Positions 26,819 to 35,737 of a stretch of 64,000 nucleotides of DNA are shown piece by piece (position 1 is the first letter of the stretch; each line of letters opens with the position of its first letter). Origin of the DNA: JBFMHP01 sp964557295 (GTDB lineage Bacteria > Pseudomonadota > Gammaproteobacteria > RBG-16-57-12); contig CAZKZP010000008.1 in NCBI GenBank assembly GCA_964557295.1, forward strand, positions 1 to 64,000, written 5' to 3'. The notes beneath the pieces are model-generated. The model ran no database searches. It was not told where the DNA came from and saw only the letters and a list, made by a program, of their open reading frames with translations. The position numbers and the translations under genes were made by a program.

Positions 26819-27925
26819 ATGCCATCACCCTCGCTAGTCGACATCAGCAGCTTGCTAGAGCCGGTGTCGTTGGAAAATGCGGCAGGTGCGGATCCCCGGA
26901 AGGATCTTTCACATACATCTGCTTATTCGATTGCGCGGGAGGCCCGCCAATCGGCCCGAGCAGTTGAACGTACCAGTCTATTCGATAACAAGACTTCCCA
27001 GGCGGATGAGCATTGGCGCAAGGTCCTTGATATCGCCCCCAAGATTCTCAAAACCCAGGCGAAAGACCTCGAAGTGGCCTGCTGGTATACCGAAGCCTTG
27101 ATACGCAAGGCCGGCTTCCAGGGGTTGCGCGATGGATTTGAAGTCATCCGCGCACTCATCGATAACTATTGGAGCGATCTCTATCCGCTTCCCGATGATG
27201 ATGGCATCGAAACGCGGGTTGCCCCGATTGCCGGTCTGAATGGCGAAGGCGCCGAGGGTGTACTGCTGGCGCCCATACGCAGCACCTTCCTGACCGAAAA
27301 CACCCAACATGGCCAATACTCATTTTGGCAATACAAACAGGCGCTGGACGTCCAGCGCATCACCGATGAGATCGCCCGTTCGGAACAGACGGCTAAACTC
27401 GGTTTTTCACTCGCGGACATCCAGAAGGCGATCGACGAATCCAGCCAACAGTTTTTTGTTGATCTGCGTGATGACCTCAGTCAGTGCCTGGAATTGTATC
27501 GCCTGATCAGCCAAATGCTCAGTGAATACTGTGGCGCGCGGCATGCGCCCCCGGCCAGCAACATTATCAGTCAGCTGGAAGAAACACTCGGCATCGTCAA
27601 CCATGTGGCAAAGCATAAGCTGCCGGCGGCCGTCGTTGCACAAGCCGTGGCGGAGTCCCCTATCACCCCCTCCCCCGCCGCGACATCCGGCCCGGTAAAG
27701 TCCCGCGAGGAGGCGTTCCGCCAGCTCCAGCATATCGCGATATTTTTCCGCGATACCGAGCCGCATTCGCCGGTCTCCTACTTGCTCGACAAGGCCGTCA
27801 AATGGGGCAACTTGCCGTTGGGTGAATTGATCCGGGAACTTATCCCCGATCCCCAAGCACGTGAAGTGTACAGTTCGTTAACAGGGGTAGTGACAGAAAG
27901 CAACACACCGCAACACGGAGAATGA
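26819..27925 (+). CDS. tssA: TssA (ImpA family) baseplate/cap protein
   Basis: The 368-residue protein has the ImpA N-terminal domain (about 10-140) with AYSIAREARQSARA, DLEVACWYTEALIRKAGFQGLRDGFEVI and NYWSDLYPLPDDDGIETR. Its C-terminal part carries FRDTEPHSPVSYLLDKAVKWG, the pattern of TssA1-type proteins. TssA primes tail-sheath polymerisation. ATG follows an AAGGA site. It is the first gene of the plus-strand T6SS operon, which has a leader of about 180 nt. Confidence 0.94.
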   Translation: MPSPSLVDISSLLEPVSLENAAGADPRKDLSHTSAYSIAREARQSARAVERTSLFDNKTSQADEHWRKVLDIAPKILKTQAKDLEVACWYTEALIRKAGFQGLRDGFEVIRALIDNYWSDLYPLPDDDGIETRVAPIAGLNGEGAEGVLLAPIRSTFLTENTQHGQYSFWQYKQALDVQRITDEIARSEQTAKLGFSLADIQKAIDESSQQFFVDLRDDLSQCLELYRLISQMLSEYCGARHAPPASNIISQLEETLGIVNHVAKHKLPAAVVAQAVAESPITPSPAATSGPVKSREEAFRQLQHIAIFFRDTEPHSPVSYLLDKAVKWGNLPLGELIRELIPDPQAREVYSSLTGVVTESNTPQHGE

Positions 27926-27993
27926 GCGCGGGACATGACCAGGTTATCATACCGCACGTTATTTAATTCAGATAAGCGTAGGAGAAAACAAGT

Positions 27994-28518
27994 ATGACGG
28001 ACAGCATCCATGACAAACTGAAGCGTGTAAGGAAACCACGCGTTCACATTACCTATGACGTTGAAACCAACGGCGTCGCCACCAAGAAGGAAATCCCCTT
28101 CGTCATGGGAGTGATGGGGGATTACTCGGGTGATAACGTCGACAATAAAAAGTCCCTCAAGGATCGCAAGTTCTCGCAAATCGACCGGGACAACTTCAAT
28201 GACGTCATGACAACCGTCGCACCACAGCTCAACATGAAAGTGGATAACACGTTGGCCGGCGACGGCAGCCAGATGGCGGTGAACCTCAATTTCAACAGCA
28301 TGGAAGACTTCGAGCCGCACAAGGTCGTGGAACAGGTGGAGCCGTTGCAAAAATTGCTGGAGACGCGCAACAAGCTGCGCGATCTGCTCACCAAGGCCGA
28401 TCGTTCCGACAAACTCGAAGCGGTGCTCGAAGAAATTCTCAGCAACACCAAGGCGATGCAGGCCCTGTCAAGTGAGCTTGGCGTCAGCGGCGACAGCAAG
28501 GACAAAGGTGATAAATAA
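27994..28518 (+). CDS. tssB: TssB sheath small subunit
   Basis: This 174-residue protein has typical TssB/VipA motifs: RKPRVHITYDVETNGV, ELPFVMGV-like sequence (EIPFVMGVMGDYSG), LKDRKFSQIDRDNFNDVM and an FNSMEDFEPHKVV segment. A C-terminal helix LRDLLTKADRS follows. It pairs with TssC to form the contractile sheath that ClpV recycles. Its stop overlaps the tssC start (TAATG). Confidence 0.96.
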   Translation: MTDSIHDKLKRVRKPRVHITYDVETNGVATKKEIPFVMGVMGDYSGDNVDNKKSLKDRKFSQIDRDNFNDVMTTVAPQLNMKVDNTLAGDGSQMAVNLNFNSMEDFEPHKVVEQVEPLQKLLETRNKLRDLLTKADRSDKLEAVLEEILSNTKAMQALSSELGVSGDSKDKGDK

Positions 28519-30008
28519 TGAGCTCAAAAGAACAGTTTGAATCCAAAGAAGCGAAAGTCGAGGAAGTCAGCTTCCTCGAGCAGGCCATCTCGGCCACCAA
28601 ACAGACTCCCCGGGATGAAACCGAAGAGCTGTTAAAGGCGCTTACCCAGGAAGCGCTCAAAGGCACGGTGCAATGGGACAAAAATCTCACCGTCACCATC
28701 ACAAACGCCATTGCCGCGATCGATCGGGCCATGTCCAAGCAGCTCTCGGTCATCATGAAGCATGAGAAATTCCAGAAACTGGAAGGCTCGTGGCGCGGAC
28801 TGCACTACCTGACCAACAATTCCGAAACCAGCTCACAGCTGAAGATCCGCATGCTCAACATCAGCAAGAAAGAGGTGGCAAAGGATCTGGAAAAGGCTGT
28901 GGAGTTCGATCAAAGCCAACTGTTCAAGAAAATTTATGAAAGCGAATTTGGTATCGCCGGCGGCGAACCCTATAGCGCCATCATCGGAGACTATGAGTTC
29001 TCCTCGCACCCGGATGATGTCAATCTGCTGACGAACATCTCCAACATCGCCGCAGCAGGATTCTGTCCCTTCATTACCGCTTCGTCACCCAAGATGTTTG
29101 GCTTCGAGGATTTTACCGAACTGTCCAAACCGCGCGACCTGGAAAAAATCTTCCAATCGGCGGAGTACGTCAAGTGGCGCAGCTTCCGCGACAGCGAGGA
29201 CTCGCGCTTTGTCGTCCTGACCATGCCCCGCGTGCTGGCGCGACTTCCTTACGGCCAGCACAGCAAACCGGTCGAGGAGTTCAATTTCGAGGAAGGCCGT
29301 GTCGATGCCTCAGGCCGCCAGCTCCAGCGCGAACATGACGATTACTGCTGGATGAACGCCTCCTATGCCATGGGTGTAACCCTGACGCGCGCATTTGCCG
29401 AAACCGGCTGGTGCACCACGATTCGCGGCGCGGAGGGTGGCGGCAAAGTACAAGGTCTGCCCAGCCATGTATTTACGAGTGACGATGGCGACGTGGACCA
29501 AAAATGCCCGACCGAAATCGGCATTACCGATCGGCGCGAAGCGGAGCTGAGCAAGCTAGGTTTCTTGCCATTGTGCCATTACAAAAACACCGATTACGCG
29601 GTGTTTTTCGGCGCGCAGACGGCGCAGAAGCCCAAAAAGTTCGATGATCCCGATTCGTCCGCGAATGCCGAGATTTCAGCACGCCTGCCCTACATCATGG
29701 CGACGGCCCGCATCGCCCACTTCCTCAAAGTGATGGCGCGCGACAAGGTCGGCTCATTCATGGAAGCCGCCGATGCGGAACACTGGCTGAATAATTGGAT
29801 ATCCACGTATGTGAATGCCAATCCATCAGCAAGTCCCGAGATGAAAGCGCGGTTCCCGCTGGCCGAGGCTCGGGTTGAAGTCAAAGAAATTCCCGGCCAG
29901 CCCGGCGTATACAGCGCAATTGCCTGGCTGCGCCCTTGGCTGCAAATGGAAGAACTGACAGCCTCGCTGCGCCTGGTGGCCAACATACCCAAAGCAGGGG
30001 GCGGTTAA
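28518..30008 (+). CDS. tssC: TssC sheath large subunit (copy 1)
   Basis: This 496-residue protein contains the standard TssC/VipB blocks: EKFQKLEGSWRGLHYL, FDQSQLFKKIYESEFGIAGGEPYSAIIGDYEF, WRSFRDSEDSRFVVLTMPRVLARLPYG, and a GITDRREAELSKLGFLPLCHYK block. It ends VKEIPGQPGVYSAIAWLRPW(L)QMEEL. It is coupled to tssB by a TAATG overlap and is the most likely sheath subunit. Confidence 0.96.
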   Translation: MSSKEQFESKEAKVEEVSFLEQAISATKQTPRDETEELLKALTQEALKGTVQWDKNLTVTITNAIAAIDRAMSKQLSVIMKHEKFQKLEGSWRGLHYLTNNSETSSQLKIRMLNISKKEVAKDLEKAVEFDQSQLFKKIYESEFGIAGGEPYSAIIGDYEFSSHPDDVNLLTNISNIAAAGFCPFITASSPKMFGFEDFTELSKPRDLEKIFQSAEYVKWRSFRDSEDSRFVVLTMPRVLARLPYGQHSKPVEEFNFEEGRVDASGRQLQREHDDYCWMNASYAMGVTLTRAFAETGWCTTIRGAEGGGKVQGLPSHVFTSDDGDVDQKCPTEIGITDRREAELSKLGFLPLCHYKNTDYAVFFGAQTAQKPKKFDDPDSSANAEISARLPYIMATARIAHFLKVMARDKVGSFMEAADAEHWLNNWISTYVNANPSASPEMKARFPLAEARVEVKEIPGQPGVYSAIAWLRPWLQMEELTASLRLVANIPKAGGG

Positions 30009-30020
30009 CGGCAGTATCTC

Positions 30021-30047
30021 GGACCCAGGGACGGGTCCGTAACCCGT
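30021..30047 (+). promoter_or_regulatory. Overlapping hairpins between the two tssC genes
   Basis: GGACCC (30021-30026) can pair with GGGTCC (30033-30038), and ACGGGT (30031-30036) can pair with ACCCGT (30042-30047). The two stems share bases and exclude each other. The second ends three bases before the ATG at 30051. No Shine-Dalgarno is obvious for the downstream gene. Confidence 0.45.
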
Positions 30048-30050
30048 GCA

Positions 30051-31580
30051 ATGCAGATATCTAACTCTCAAACTCTTGGCACACATATGAGTGTGGCTGG
30101 TCATCGCGGTATGCTGGACTTCATTCTTGACCAGAAATCCTACGTCACCAATCTCGATCAATTTCTAGCGGAACATGATAATGCGCGCGCCTTGTCGTAC
30201 TGGATGCGCGAATTCGTGCCCACTGGCGTTATCAAAAAATCGGCTGACATCACCTACGCCATCGATCGCGCAATCGCCGAGATTGATCAACTCATCAGTG
30301 AGCAGGTCAATGCAATTTTGCACCATCCAAGATTTCAGAAACTGGAAGCGTCCTGGCGTGGACTGTGGTATCTGATCGAACAGGCTGACGGCACACAGAA
30401 TATCAAAATCAAGATGCTGGATATCAACTGGGCAGAGATCTCAAAGGACATTGCCCGCGCACTGGAATTCGATCAGAGCAATCTGTTCCAAAAAATATAC
30501 AGTGAAGAATTCGGCACAGCGGGCGGGGAACCCTATGGAGTGCTGATAGGTGACTATGAAATCAGTCACCGCACCTCGGAAAAGCACCCCTACGATGACA
30601 TCGCCACCTTGGAGGGATTGGCGCAAATTGCCGCCGCTTCGTTCGCGCCTTTCATCACTGCCGCCTCCTGTGAGTTGTTTGGCATGACTAGCTTTTCAGG
30701 ATTGGGCGTACCAATCAAGCTGGAGAACATCTTCAAACAATCCGAATATATTCGGTGGAACTCCTTCCGTGAGAAAGCCGATACACGCTTTGTCGGCATT
30801 GTCGCTCCGCGGATCTTGATGCGGCGCCCTTACCCAACTACGCCCGGCAGTTATAAAGGCGTGTACTTCCATGAACAGTGTGCCGCAACAGATCAGAGCC
30901 AATACCTCTGGGGCAATGCTGCCTATGCATTCGGCGCCATTCTGATCCGTGAATTTGCCAGTATTGGCTGGTTTGGTCACATCCGCGGCGTGCCGCGCGA
31001 TTATCTCGCTGGCGGATTGGTCACCACCATCCCCGTTGATTATTTCGAAACTGATGCTGGTCATCTTGCGCCAAAGCCTGTGACCGATGTGATTATCACG
31101 GATGCTGTTGAAAAAGAGATGAGCGAACTTGGCTTCATTCCACTGTGCCACTGCTATCAGACCACTTACGCAGCCTTTTTCAACAACCAGTCCGCGCATC
31201 AACCAAAATTATTTGGCAGCGATGAGGGCAGAATCAATGCCAAGCTCGCCTCCATGCTGCAACATGTACTGTGCGCCTCGCGTATAGCGCACTACATTAA
31301 AATCATCATTCGCGACAAAATTGGATCTTTACTGACAGCCCAAGACTGCGAGGATTATCTTCGTGACTGGTTATTCAAATACACGACCAGCCGCGAAGAC
31401 ATGGCATGGCCAGACCAAGCACAATACCCTTTGCGTGAAGCATCCGTTCAAGTCAAAGAACACCCGGTGAAACAAGGGCAGTTTATGTGCGTTATCCACT
31501 TGAAACCGCACTATCAGCTTGACAATATGGTGACGGAGCTGGAACTCGTCACCGAACTGGCAAATTGGACCAGCAAATGA
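30051..31580 (+). CDS. TssC sheath large subunit (copy 2)
   Basis: This 509-residue protein is homologous along its whole length to the preceding TssC. Shared blocks include PRFQKLEASWRGLWYL, FDQSNLFQKIYSEEFGTAGGEPYGVLIGDYE, RWNSFREKADTRFVGIVAPRIL, EKEMSELGFIPLCHCY and VQVKEHPVKQGQFMC. Divergence is strong enough that this is not a recent duplication. Agrobacterium also has two TssC proteins, only one of which is essential as I recall. A start at 30087 (MSVAGHRG) is possible because neither start has a clear ribosome site. It could form a mixed sheath or an alternative one; this is not decidable from sequence. Confidence 0.92.
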   Translation: MQISNSQTLGTHMSVAGHRGMLDFILDQKSYVTNLDQFLAEHDNARALSYWMREFVPTGVIKKSADITYAIDRAIAEIDQLISEQVNAILHHPRFQKLEASWRGLWYLIEQADGTQNIKIKMLDINWAEISKDIARALEFDQSNLFQKIYSEEFGTAGGEPYGVLIGDYEISHRTSEKHPYDDIATLEGLAQIAAASFAPFITAASCELFGMTSFSGLGVPIKLENIFKQSEYIRWNSFREKADTRFVGIVAPRILMRRPYPTTPGSYKGVYFHEQCAATDQSQYLWGNAAYAFGAILIREFASIGWFGHIRGVPRDYLAGGLVTTIPVDYFETDAGHLAPKPVTDVIITDAVEKEMSELGFIPLCHCYQTTYAAFFNNQSAHQPKLFGSDEGRINAKLASMLQHVLCASRIAHYIKIIIRDKIGSLLTAQDCEDYLRDWLFKYTTSREDMAWPDQAQYPLREASVQVKEHPVKQGQFMCVIHLKPHYQLDNMVTELELVTELANWTSK

Positions 31581-32074
31581 GACGGGTAGACAAAAAAAGA
31601 AAGCTGCGTCCCTCCATCTTGGATCGGTTGATCGATAATGAGCCACACAACCAAGTGGAGGTGGATCTGGGACGTAACCAATACGTCCGGGAATTGCGCG
31701 AGAGCGTCAAGCGTGATCTCGAAAACCTGCTGAATACCCGGTATCACGTGCAACAACCGCCGGACGAACTCAATGAGCTGCAACAATCGTTGTTAAATTA
31801 CGGCATGCCGGACCTGGCAACGCTCAATATCAACGACATTGCCAAGCGCAATGAATTTACCTTCCGCCTGGAAGAAACGCTGCGCGCATTTGAACCCCGC
31901 TTCAAAAGCGTCAAGGTAAGCTTCAACGAAAACAATGACAGCACCGAGCGTACCCTGCGCTTCCGGATTGATGCTGTCATGTATGCCGATCCGGCGCCAG
32001 AAGCCGTCACCTTCGACTCCGTCATGGAATCGGTGACCCGCACCATTACGATCAATGAAATAAACAACGGATAA
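31577..32074 (+). CDS. tssE: TssE baseplate wedge protein (gp25-like)
   Basis: The product has 165 residues from ATG 31577, which overlaps the tssC2 stop (ATGA). gp25/TssE motifs are present: RPSILDRLIDNEP, ESVKRDLENLLNTR, LQQSLLNYGMPDL and EETLRAFEPRFKSVKV. It ends with a beta-strand FRIDAVMYADPAPEAVTFDS. It joins TssK, TssF and TssG in the baseplate. Confidence 0.94.
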   Translation: MRRVDKKRKLRPSILDRLIDNEPHNQVEVDLGRNQYVRELRESVKRDLENLLNTRYHVQQPPDELNELQQSLLNYGMPDLATLNINDIAKRNEFTFRLEETLRAFEPRFKSVKVSFNENNDSTERTLRFRIDAVMYADPAPEAVTFDSVMESVTRTITINEINNG

Positions 32075-32103
32075 CCGATCCGTTCATATGAGATGCAAAC
32101 ACC

Positions 32104-33939
32104 ATGGCTGATGAATTACTAGTCTATTACGAGAAGGAACTGGCGTTCATCCGTCAAATGGGTGCAGAGTTCGCCAAGGAACACCCGAAAATTGCCGGCC
32201 GGCTGGGCATCAATGACGACGTTATCGAAGATCCGCATGTCTCCCGCCTGATCGAGGCGTTTGCCTATCTGAACGCGCGCATCCAGCACAAGCTCGACGA
32301 TGATTTTCCGGAATTATCGGATGCGCTGCTCAACGTGCTTTTCCCGCACTACCAGCGTCCGATCCCGTCCATGTCAATTGTTCACTTCGAGCCGGACCGG
32401 GAACAGCTTGAATCCAAATATGTTATTCCGCGCGAAACTCAGCTCGACACGGAACAGTTTCAAGGTGTGTTCTGCCGATTCTCGACTGTCTATCCCACTG
32501 AGCTGCTCCCTCTCGAGTTGACCGCTGCCAGTCTAATGGGATTGCCGCTCACCACGCCAGGCGCCGCGCGCGCACGCGGCGCGATGAGCGTGCTCAAGCT
32601 CTCCTTCAGCACACTTTCCGAGCAGATAAAAATCGCTGACATTCGTCCAGACAAGCTACGGTTCTTTCTGAAAGGTCAGCCGCAGTATGTCAACCCACTT
32701 TACCAGATGCTGATGAAGGATTGCGTCACCGTCGTGGCTACCGCATCCGAGACGGATGTTGCACCGGTTTTTCTTGGGCAGAATGCCATACAGCCGGTTG
32801 GCTTTGGTTTGGACGAAGGCTTGCTGCCGTATCCTGCCGCCTCCTTCCCAGGATACCGGCTGATCACAGAATTGTTCGTGTTTCCCGAAAAGTTTCTGTT
32901 TTTCGACATCACGAATCTGGAGAAGTGCATTCCCGCCAATGCCACCAACCAGATGCACATTTATATTTATCTGCGCAGCTCGAACATCGAGCTGGAGCAC
33001 AATATCAATCAGCAAACCTTCGTGATGGGATGCACCCCGGTCGTCAATCTATTTACGCAGAAAACCGATCCGATAAAGGTCGATCATACCCATCATGAGT
33101 ATCATGTCGTGCCAGACGCGCGCCGCCCGGTCGGATATGAAGTCTATTCCATCGACAAGGTAATGGCATCGACTGCATCGGGTGAAGAAGAGGAATTTTT
33201 CCCCATGTATGGGCTCGACCACGGCAACCGCGACACACAGCGGCATGCCTACTGGCATGCCGTTCGCCGCAGCGCCAAGCTTGGAATTTATGAGCGTGAC
33301 GAAGGCACGGATGTTTTCTTGAATCTCGTTGATTTGGATTTCAATCCCAACCTGCCCGATGACCGCACCCTGAGCATCACGGCCACGTGCAGCAATCGTG
33401 ACATGCCATCACGCCTGCCATTTACGATGGATCAACCGAAACTACAGTGCGCCAATGGCTCCCCACCCTGCTCTCGTATTCGAATGCTGTACAAGCCGAC
33501 CAATGTGGTACGCCCGCCATTGCGCAATCATGCCCGCTGGCGCTTGATCTCGCACCTCAATCTCAATTTTTTATCACTGACGGGAAATGACGACGCCACC
33601 CAGGCGCTGAAAGAGATTTTACGCCTGTACGACTTCAAGGAATCATCCGTTACTCGTGCCCTGGTCGACTCCATCACCGCGGTGCGCGCACACCCGATCA
33701 GCGCGCCCTTGACCATTGATGACCATGCCACCATGTGCCGCGGCATGGAGATCGAAATAGAACTCGATGATCTGCTGCTATCAGGTTGCAGCGCCTATCT
33801 GTTTGCGACCGTCCTGGAATATTTTTTCGCGCTCTACTGTTCGATAAACAGCTTCACGAAGGTGTTGGTCAAAGTAAAAAGCAAAGAAGGTTATTTAAAG
33901 AAATGTCCACCACGCGCCGGCAACAAAGTATTCCTGTAA
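32104..33939 (+). CDS. tssF: TssF baseplate protein
   Basis: The 611-residue product has the TssF start LLVYYEKELAFIRQMGAEFAKEHPKIAGRL, then DPHVSRLIEAFAYLNARIQHKLDDDFPEL and LFPHYQRPIPSMSIV. Later come ELFVFPEKFLFFDI and the C-terminal RGMEIEIELDD...LFATVLEYFFALYCSINSF. Length and order are normal for the family. Its 3' end overlaps tssG by 37 nt. Confidence 0.96.
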   Translation: MADELLVYYEKELAFIRQMGAEFAKEHPKIAGRLGINDDVIEDPHVSRLIEAFAYLNARIQHKLDDDFPELSDALLNVLFPHYQRPIPSMSIVHFEPDREQLESKYVIPRETQLDTEQFQGVFCRFSTVYPTELLPLELTAASLMGLPLTTPGAARARGAMSVLKLSFSTLSEQIKIADIRPDKLRFFLKGQPQYVNPLYQMLMKDCVTVVATASETDVAPVFLGQNAIQPVGFGLDEGLLPYPAASFPGYRLITELFVFPEKFLFFDITNLEKCIPANATNQMHIYIYLRSSNIELEHNINQQTFVMGCTPVVNLFTQKTDPIKVDHTHHEYHVVPDARRPVGYEVYSIDKVMASTASGEEEEFFPMYGLDHGNRDTQRHAYWHAVRRSAKLGIYERDEGTDVFLNLVDLDFNPNLPDDRTLSITATCSNRDMPSRLPFTMDQPKLQCANGSPPCSRIRMLYKPTNVVRPPLRNHARWRLISHLNLNFLSLTGNDDATQALKEILRLYDFKESSVTRALVDSITAVRAHPISAPLTIDDHATMCRGMEIEIELDDLLLSGCSAYLFATVLEYFFALYCSINSFTKVLVKVKSKEGYLKKCPPRAGNKVFL

Positions 33940-35039
33940 TTCGAAAACTGTACGATGATGCCGCTGCATTCCGCTTTGTTCAGGCAGTGCGGCTGCTGGA
34001 GCGTTTTGCCGCCTTATCCTGCCAGGATGGGTCATCATTGGCCAGCAAACCTGTAGCACGCTTTCTGCCACCTACGTCGGAATCAGTTCGCTTCCATGCC
34101 AATTCTTCACTGTCGTTTGCGCCGTCAGAGATTGATTCGATCTCCCTGGACAACTCCGCGGCTGACACTCATCGTCAGCCTCAATTGACAGTCAACTTCA
34201 TAAGCCTGACCGGCGCCGCCGGCGTGCTGCCCTATCATTATACCGAACTTCTGCTGCAACGGTTGAAACTGAAAGACAAGACCCTGGCGGCGTTTTTTGA
34301 TCTGTTCAATCACCGCACCATTTCGCTGTTTTACCAAGCCTCGGTGAAATACCGGCTGCCACTCGAATATGAGCGAAACAAGCTCAATCCGCTCCCCGGT
34401 TCGGCTACCGACAGCCATACCCAAGTGTTACTGTCGCTTGTTGGTCTGGGAACCAAAAAACTGACTCAGCGGCTGTATACGCGCGATGAGTCCTTGCTGT
34501 ATTACGCGGGGTTATTCAGCAGCAAGATTCGCACCGCACACGGGCTTAGTCAAATTCTGCAACACCATTTCCGGATTCCAGTTGAGATCAAGGAATTCAT
34601 CGGTGAATGGCAGGATCTCATCGATGATGTTCGCACCCGCATGCCTAGCGTGGAAAACCGTCGTGGCCAGAACAATTCTCTCGGCAAATCGGTCATGCTG
34701 GGTCGCAAAGGCTGGTTTGCCCAAGCGAAATTCCATGTCATTCTCGGGCCGTTGTCACCAACACAGTTACACCAATTTGCTCCAGGCACCGCCACACTCA
34801 AGGCGCTCGATGAAATCGTCCGGCTGTACGTCAATTTTGAACATAGCTATGAATTCATAATGCGGATACGCCGCGCCGACATTCCAGGGCGTATCGCATT
34901 GAGTAAAGCGCAACCTCCGGTGATGGGCTGGAATACCTGGCTGGCGAGCTCTGCCCTCCGATCCGCGGATCCTGAGCAGACCGTTGATATCCCGGTCTCT
35001 CCCCGGCGGATCAAGATATCGCCTGCAACATTTAAGTAG
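33903..35039 (+). CDS. tssG: TssG baseplate protein
   Basis: This 378-residue protein starts at ATG 33903, within the end of tssF; the open frame extends further upstream but that part is a shadow of tssF. TssG features are AFRFVQAVRLLER, PSEIDSISLD, NFISLTGAAGVLPYHYTELLLQRLK, FFDLFNHRTISLFYQA and the late MGRKGWFA-like block (MLGRKGWFAQAKFHVILGPL). It ends the tssABCCEFG operon. Confidence 0.94.
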   Translation: MSTTRRQQSIPVIRKLYDDAAAFRFVQAVRLLERFAALSCQDGSSLASKPVARFLPPTSESVRFHANSSLSFAPSEIDSISLDNSAADTHRQPQLTVNFISLTGAAGVLPYHYTELLLQRLKLKDKTLAAFFDLFNHRTISLFYQASVKYRLPLEYERNKLNPLPGSATDSHTQVLLSLVGLGTKKLTQRLYTRDESLLYYAGLFSSKIRTAHGLSQILQHHFRIPVEIKEFIGEWQDLIDDVRTRMPSVENRRGQNNSLGKSVMLGRKGWFAQAKFHVILGPLSPTQLHQFAPGTATLKALDEIVRLYVNFEHSYEFIMRIRRADIPGRIALSKAQPPVMGWNTWLASSALRSADPEQTVDIPVSPRRIKISPATFK

Positions 35040-35053
35040 CTCTGATTGATTAG

Positions 35054-35101
35054 GGGGCCTCTGATTTTTTAGAGGTTCCGTGCGGCAGCAGGAGCTGCCG
35101 C
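35054..35101 (+). terminator. Hairpins downstream of tssG, possible terminator
   Basis: Two stem-loops lie in tandem. The first pairs CCTCT (35058-35062) with AGAGG (35071-35075) and extends by wobble pairs; its loop is T-rich. The second pairs GCGGCAGC (35082-35089) with GCTGCCGC (35094-35101) over a 4-base loop. There is no U-tract after the second, so termination is only possible, not clear. Confidence 0.4.
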
Positions 35102-35117
35102 CATCTTCGATGGGCAA

Positions 35118-35141
35118 TAAGCCATTGAAAATGAAGGAAGG
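35118..35141. repeat. Copy 2 of the 24-nt dispersed repeat
   Basis: Matches 26508-26531 at 22 of 24 bases (TAAGCCATTGAAAA then TGAAGGAAGG). A third inverted repeat, GCAAAAA / TTTTTGC (35141-35160), follows directly. Confidence 0.6.
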
Positions 35142-35167
35142 CAAAAATCACCGTTTTTGCTTCCCCT

Positions 35168-35201
35168 GCTCTGAAAATTCGCGGACGGAATTATTCAGAG
35201 C
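35168..35201 (+). promoter_or_regulatory. Long imperfect hairpin before the small lipoprotein gene
   Basis: GCTCTGAAAATTC (35168-35180) pairs with GAATT and TTCAGAGC (35188-35201) with one bulged A and a 7-base loop. It could be a terminator for read-through from tssG or a leader structure for the next gene. Confidence 0.45.
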
Positions 35202-35262
35202 TTCCTTAGAATTAATGCAGTCTGGTAGCATATGCGCACAATGGATAGAATAGGCAGGCGTC

Positions 35263-35670
35263 ATGACGAGATGGATCAACATACTTCTCTCAATCCTTGT
35301 GATTTCCGGTTGCGTGAGCCCGGCCCCGGTGCCCAACGCCCAAGGGTTGGCCATCGCAAACATCAAAGTCGAGCAGCGCGGCAAGTACGAGGATAATCGC
35401 CCATCCATGATGGGTATTTGCAAGGGTTTTTTGCTATCGGAAAATCAAGTGCGCGAATTTTTCGATCATTCCAGCTACCTGCGAGACGACGAGTCCAGAG
35501 CGCGTTATACGATTCTGCCCTGCTATTCCAGCGGCACCGCCACGATCAACGCCGAACCCTATCATTGGGTGATTCGCGCCGGTGGCGTCGGCGAATTTTA
35601 TAACGAGAATGACCGCTTTATTAAAATATGCGGCAAGACATGTTGCAATAAGTTACCCAGCATTTGCTGA
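35263..35670 (+). CDS. Small lipoprotein, function unknown
   Basis: The 135-residue product has a signal NILLSILVISGC with lipobox ISGC. The mature part is short, with PSMMGICKGFLLSENQVREFF, then AEPYHWVIRAGGVGEFYNEN, and a Cys-rich end (KICGKTCCNKLPSIC). No family is recognised. It is 67 nt before clpV in the same direction, so it may share its transcript. A periplasmic accessory or orphan immunity role is possible; nothing in the sequence decides. Confidence 0.7.
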   Translation: MTRWINILLSILVISGCVSPAPVPNAQGLAIANIKVEQRGKYEDNRPSMMGICKGFLLSENQVREFFDHSSYLRDDESRARYTILPCYSSGTATINAEPYHWVIRAGGVGEFYNENDRFIKICGKTCCNKLPSIC

Positions 35671-35737
35671 GTGGCAAGACACCATTATGACGATGTAACC
35701 CGACTTTACGGAAGGGGCAATGACAACGAGGACGCCG

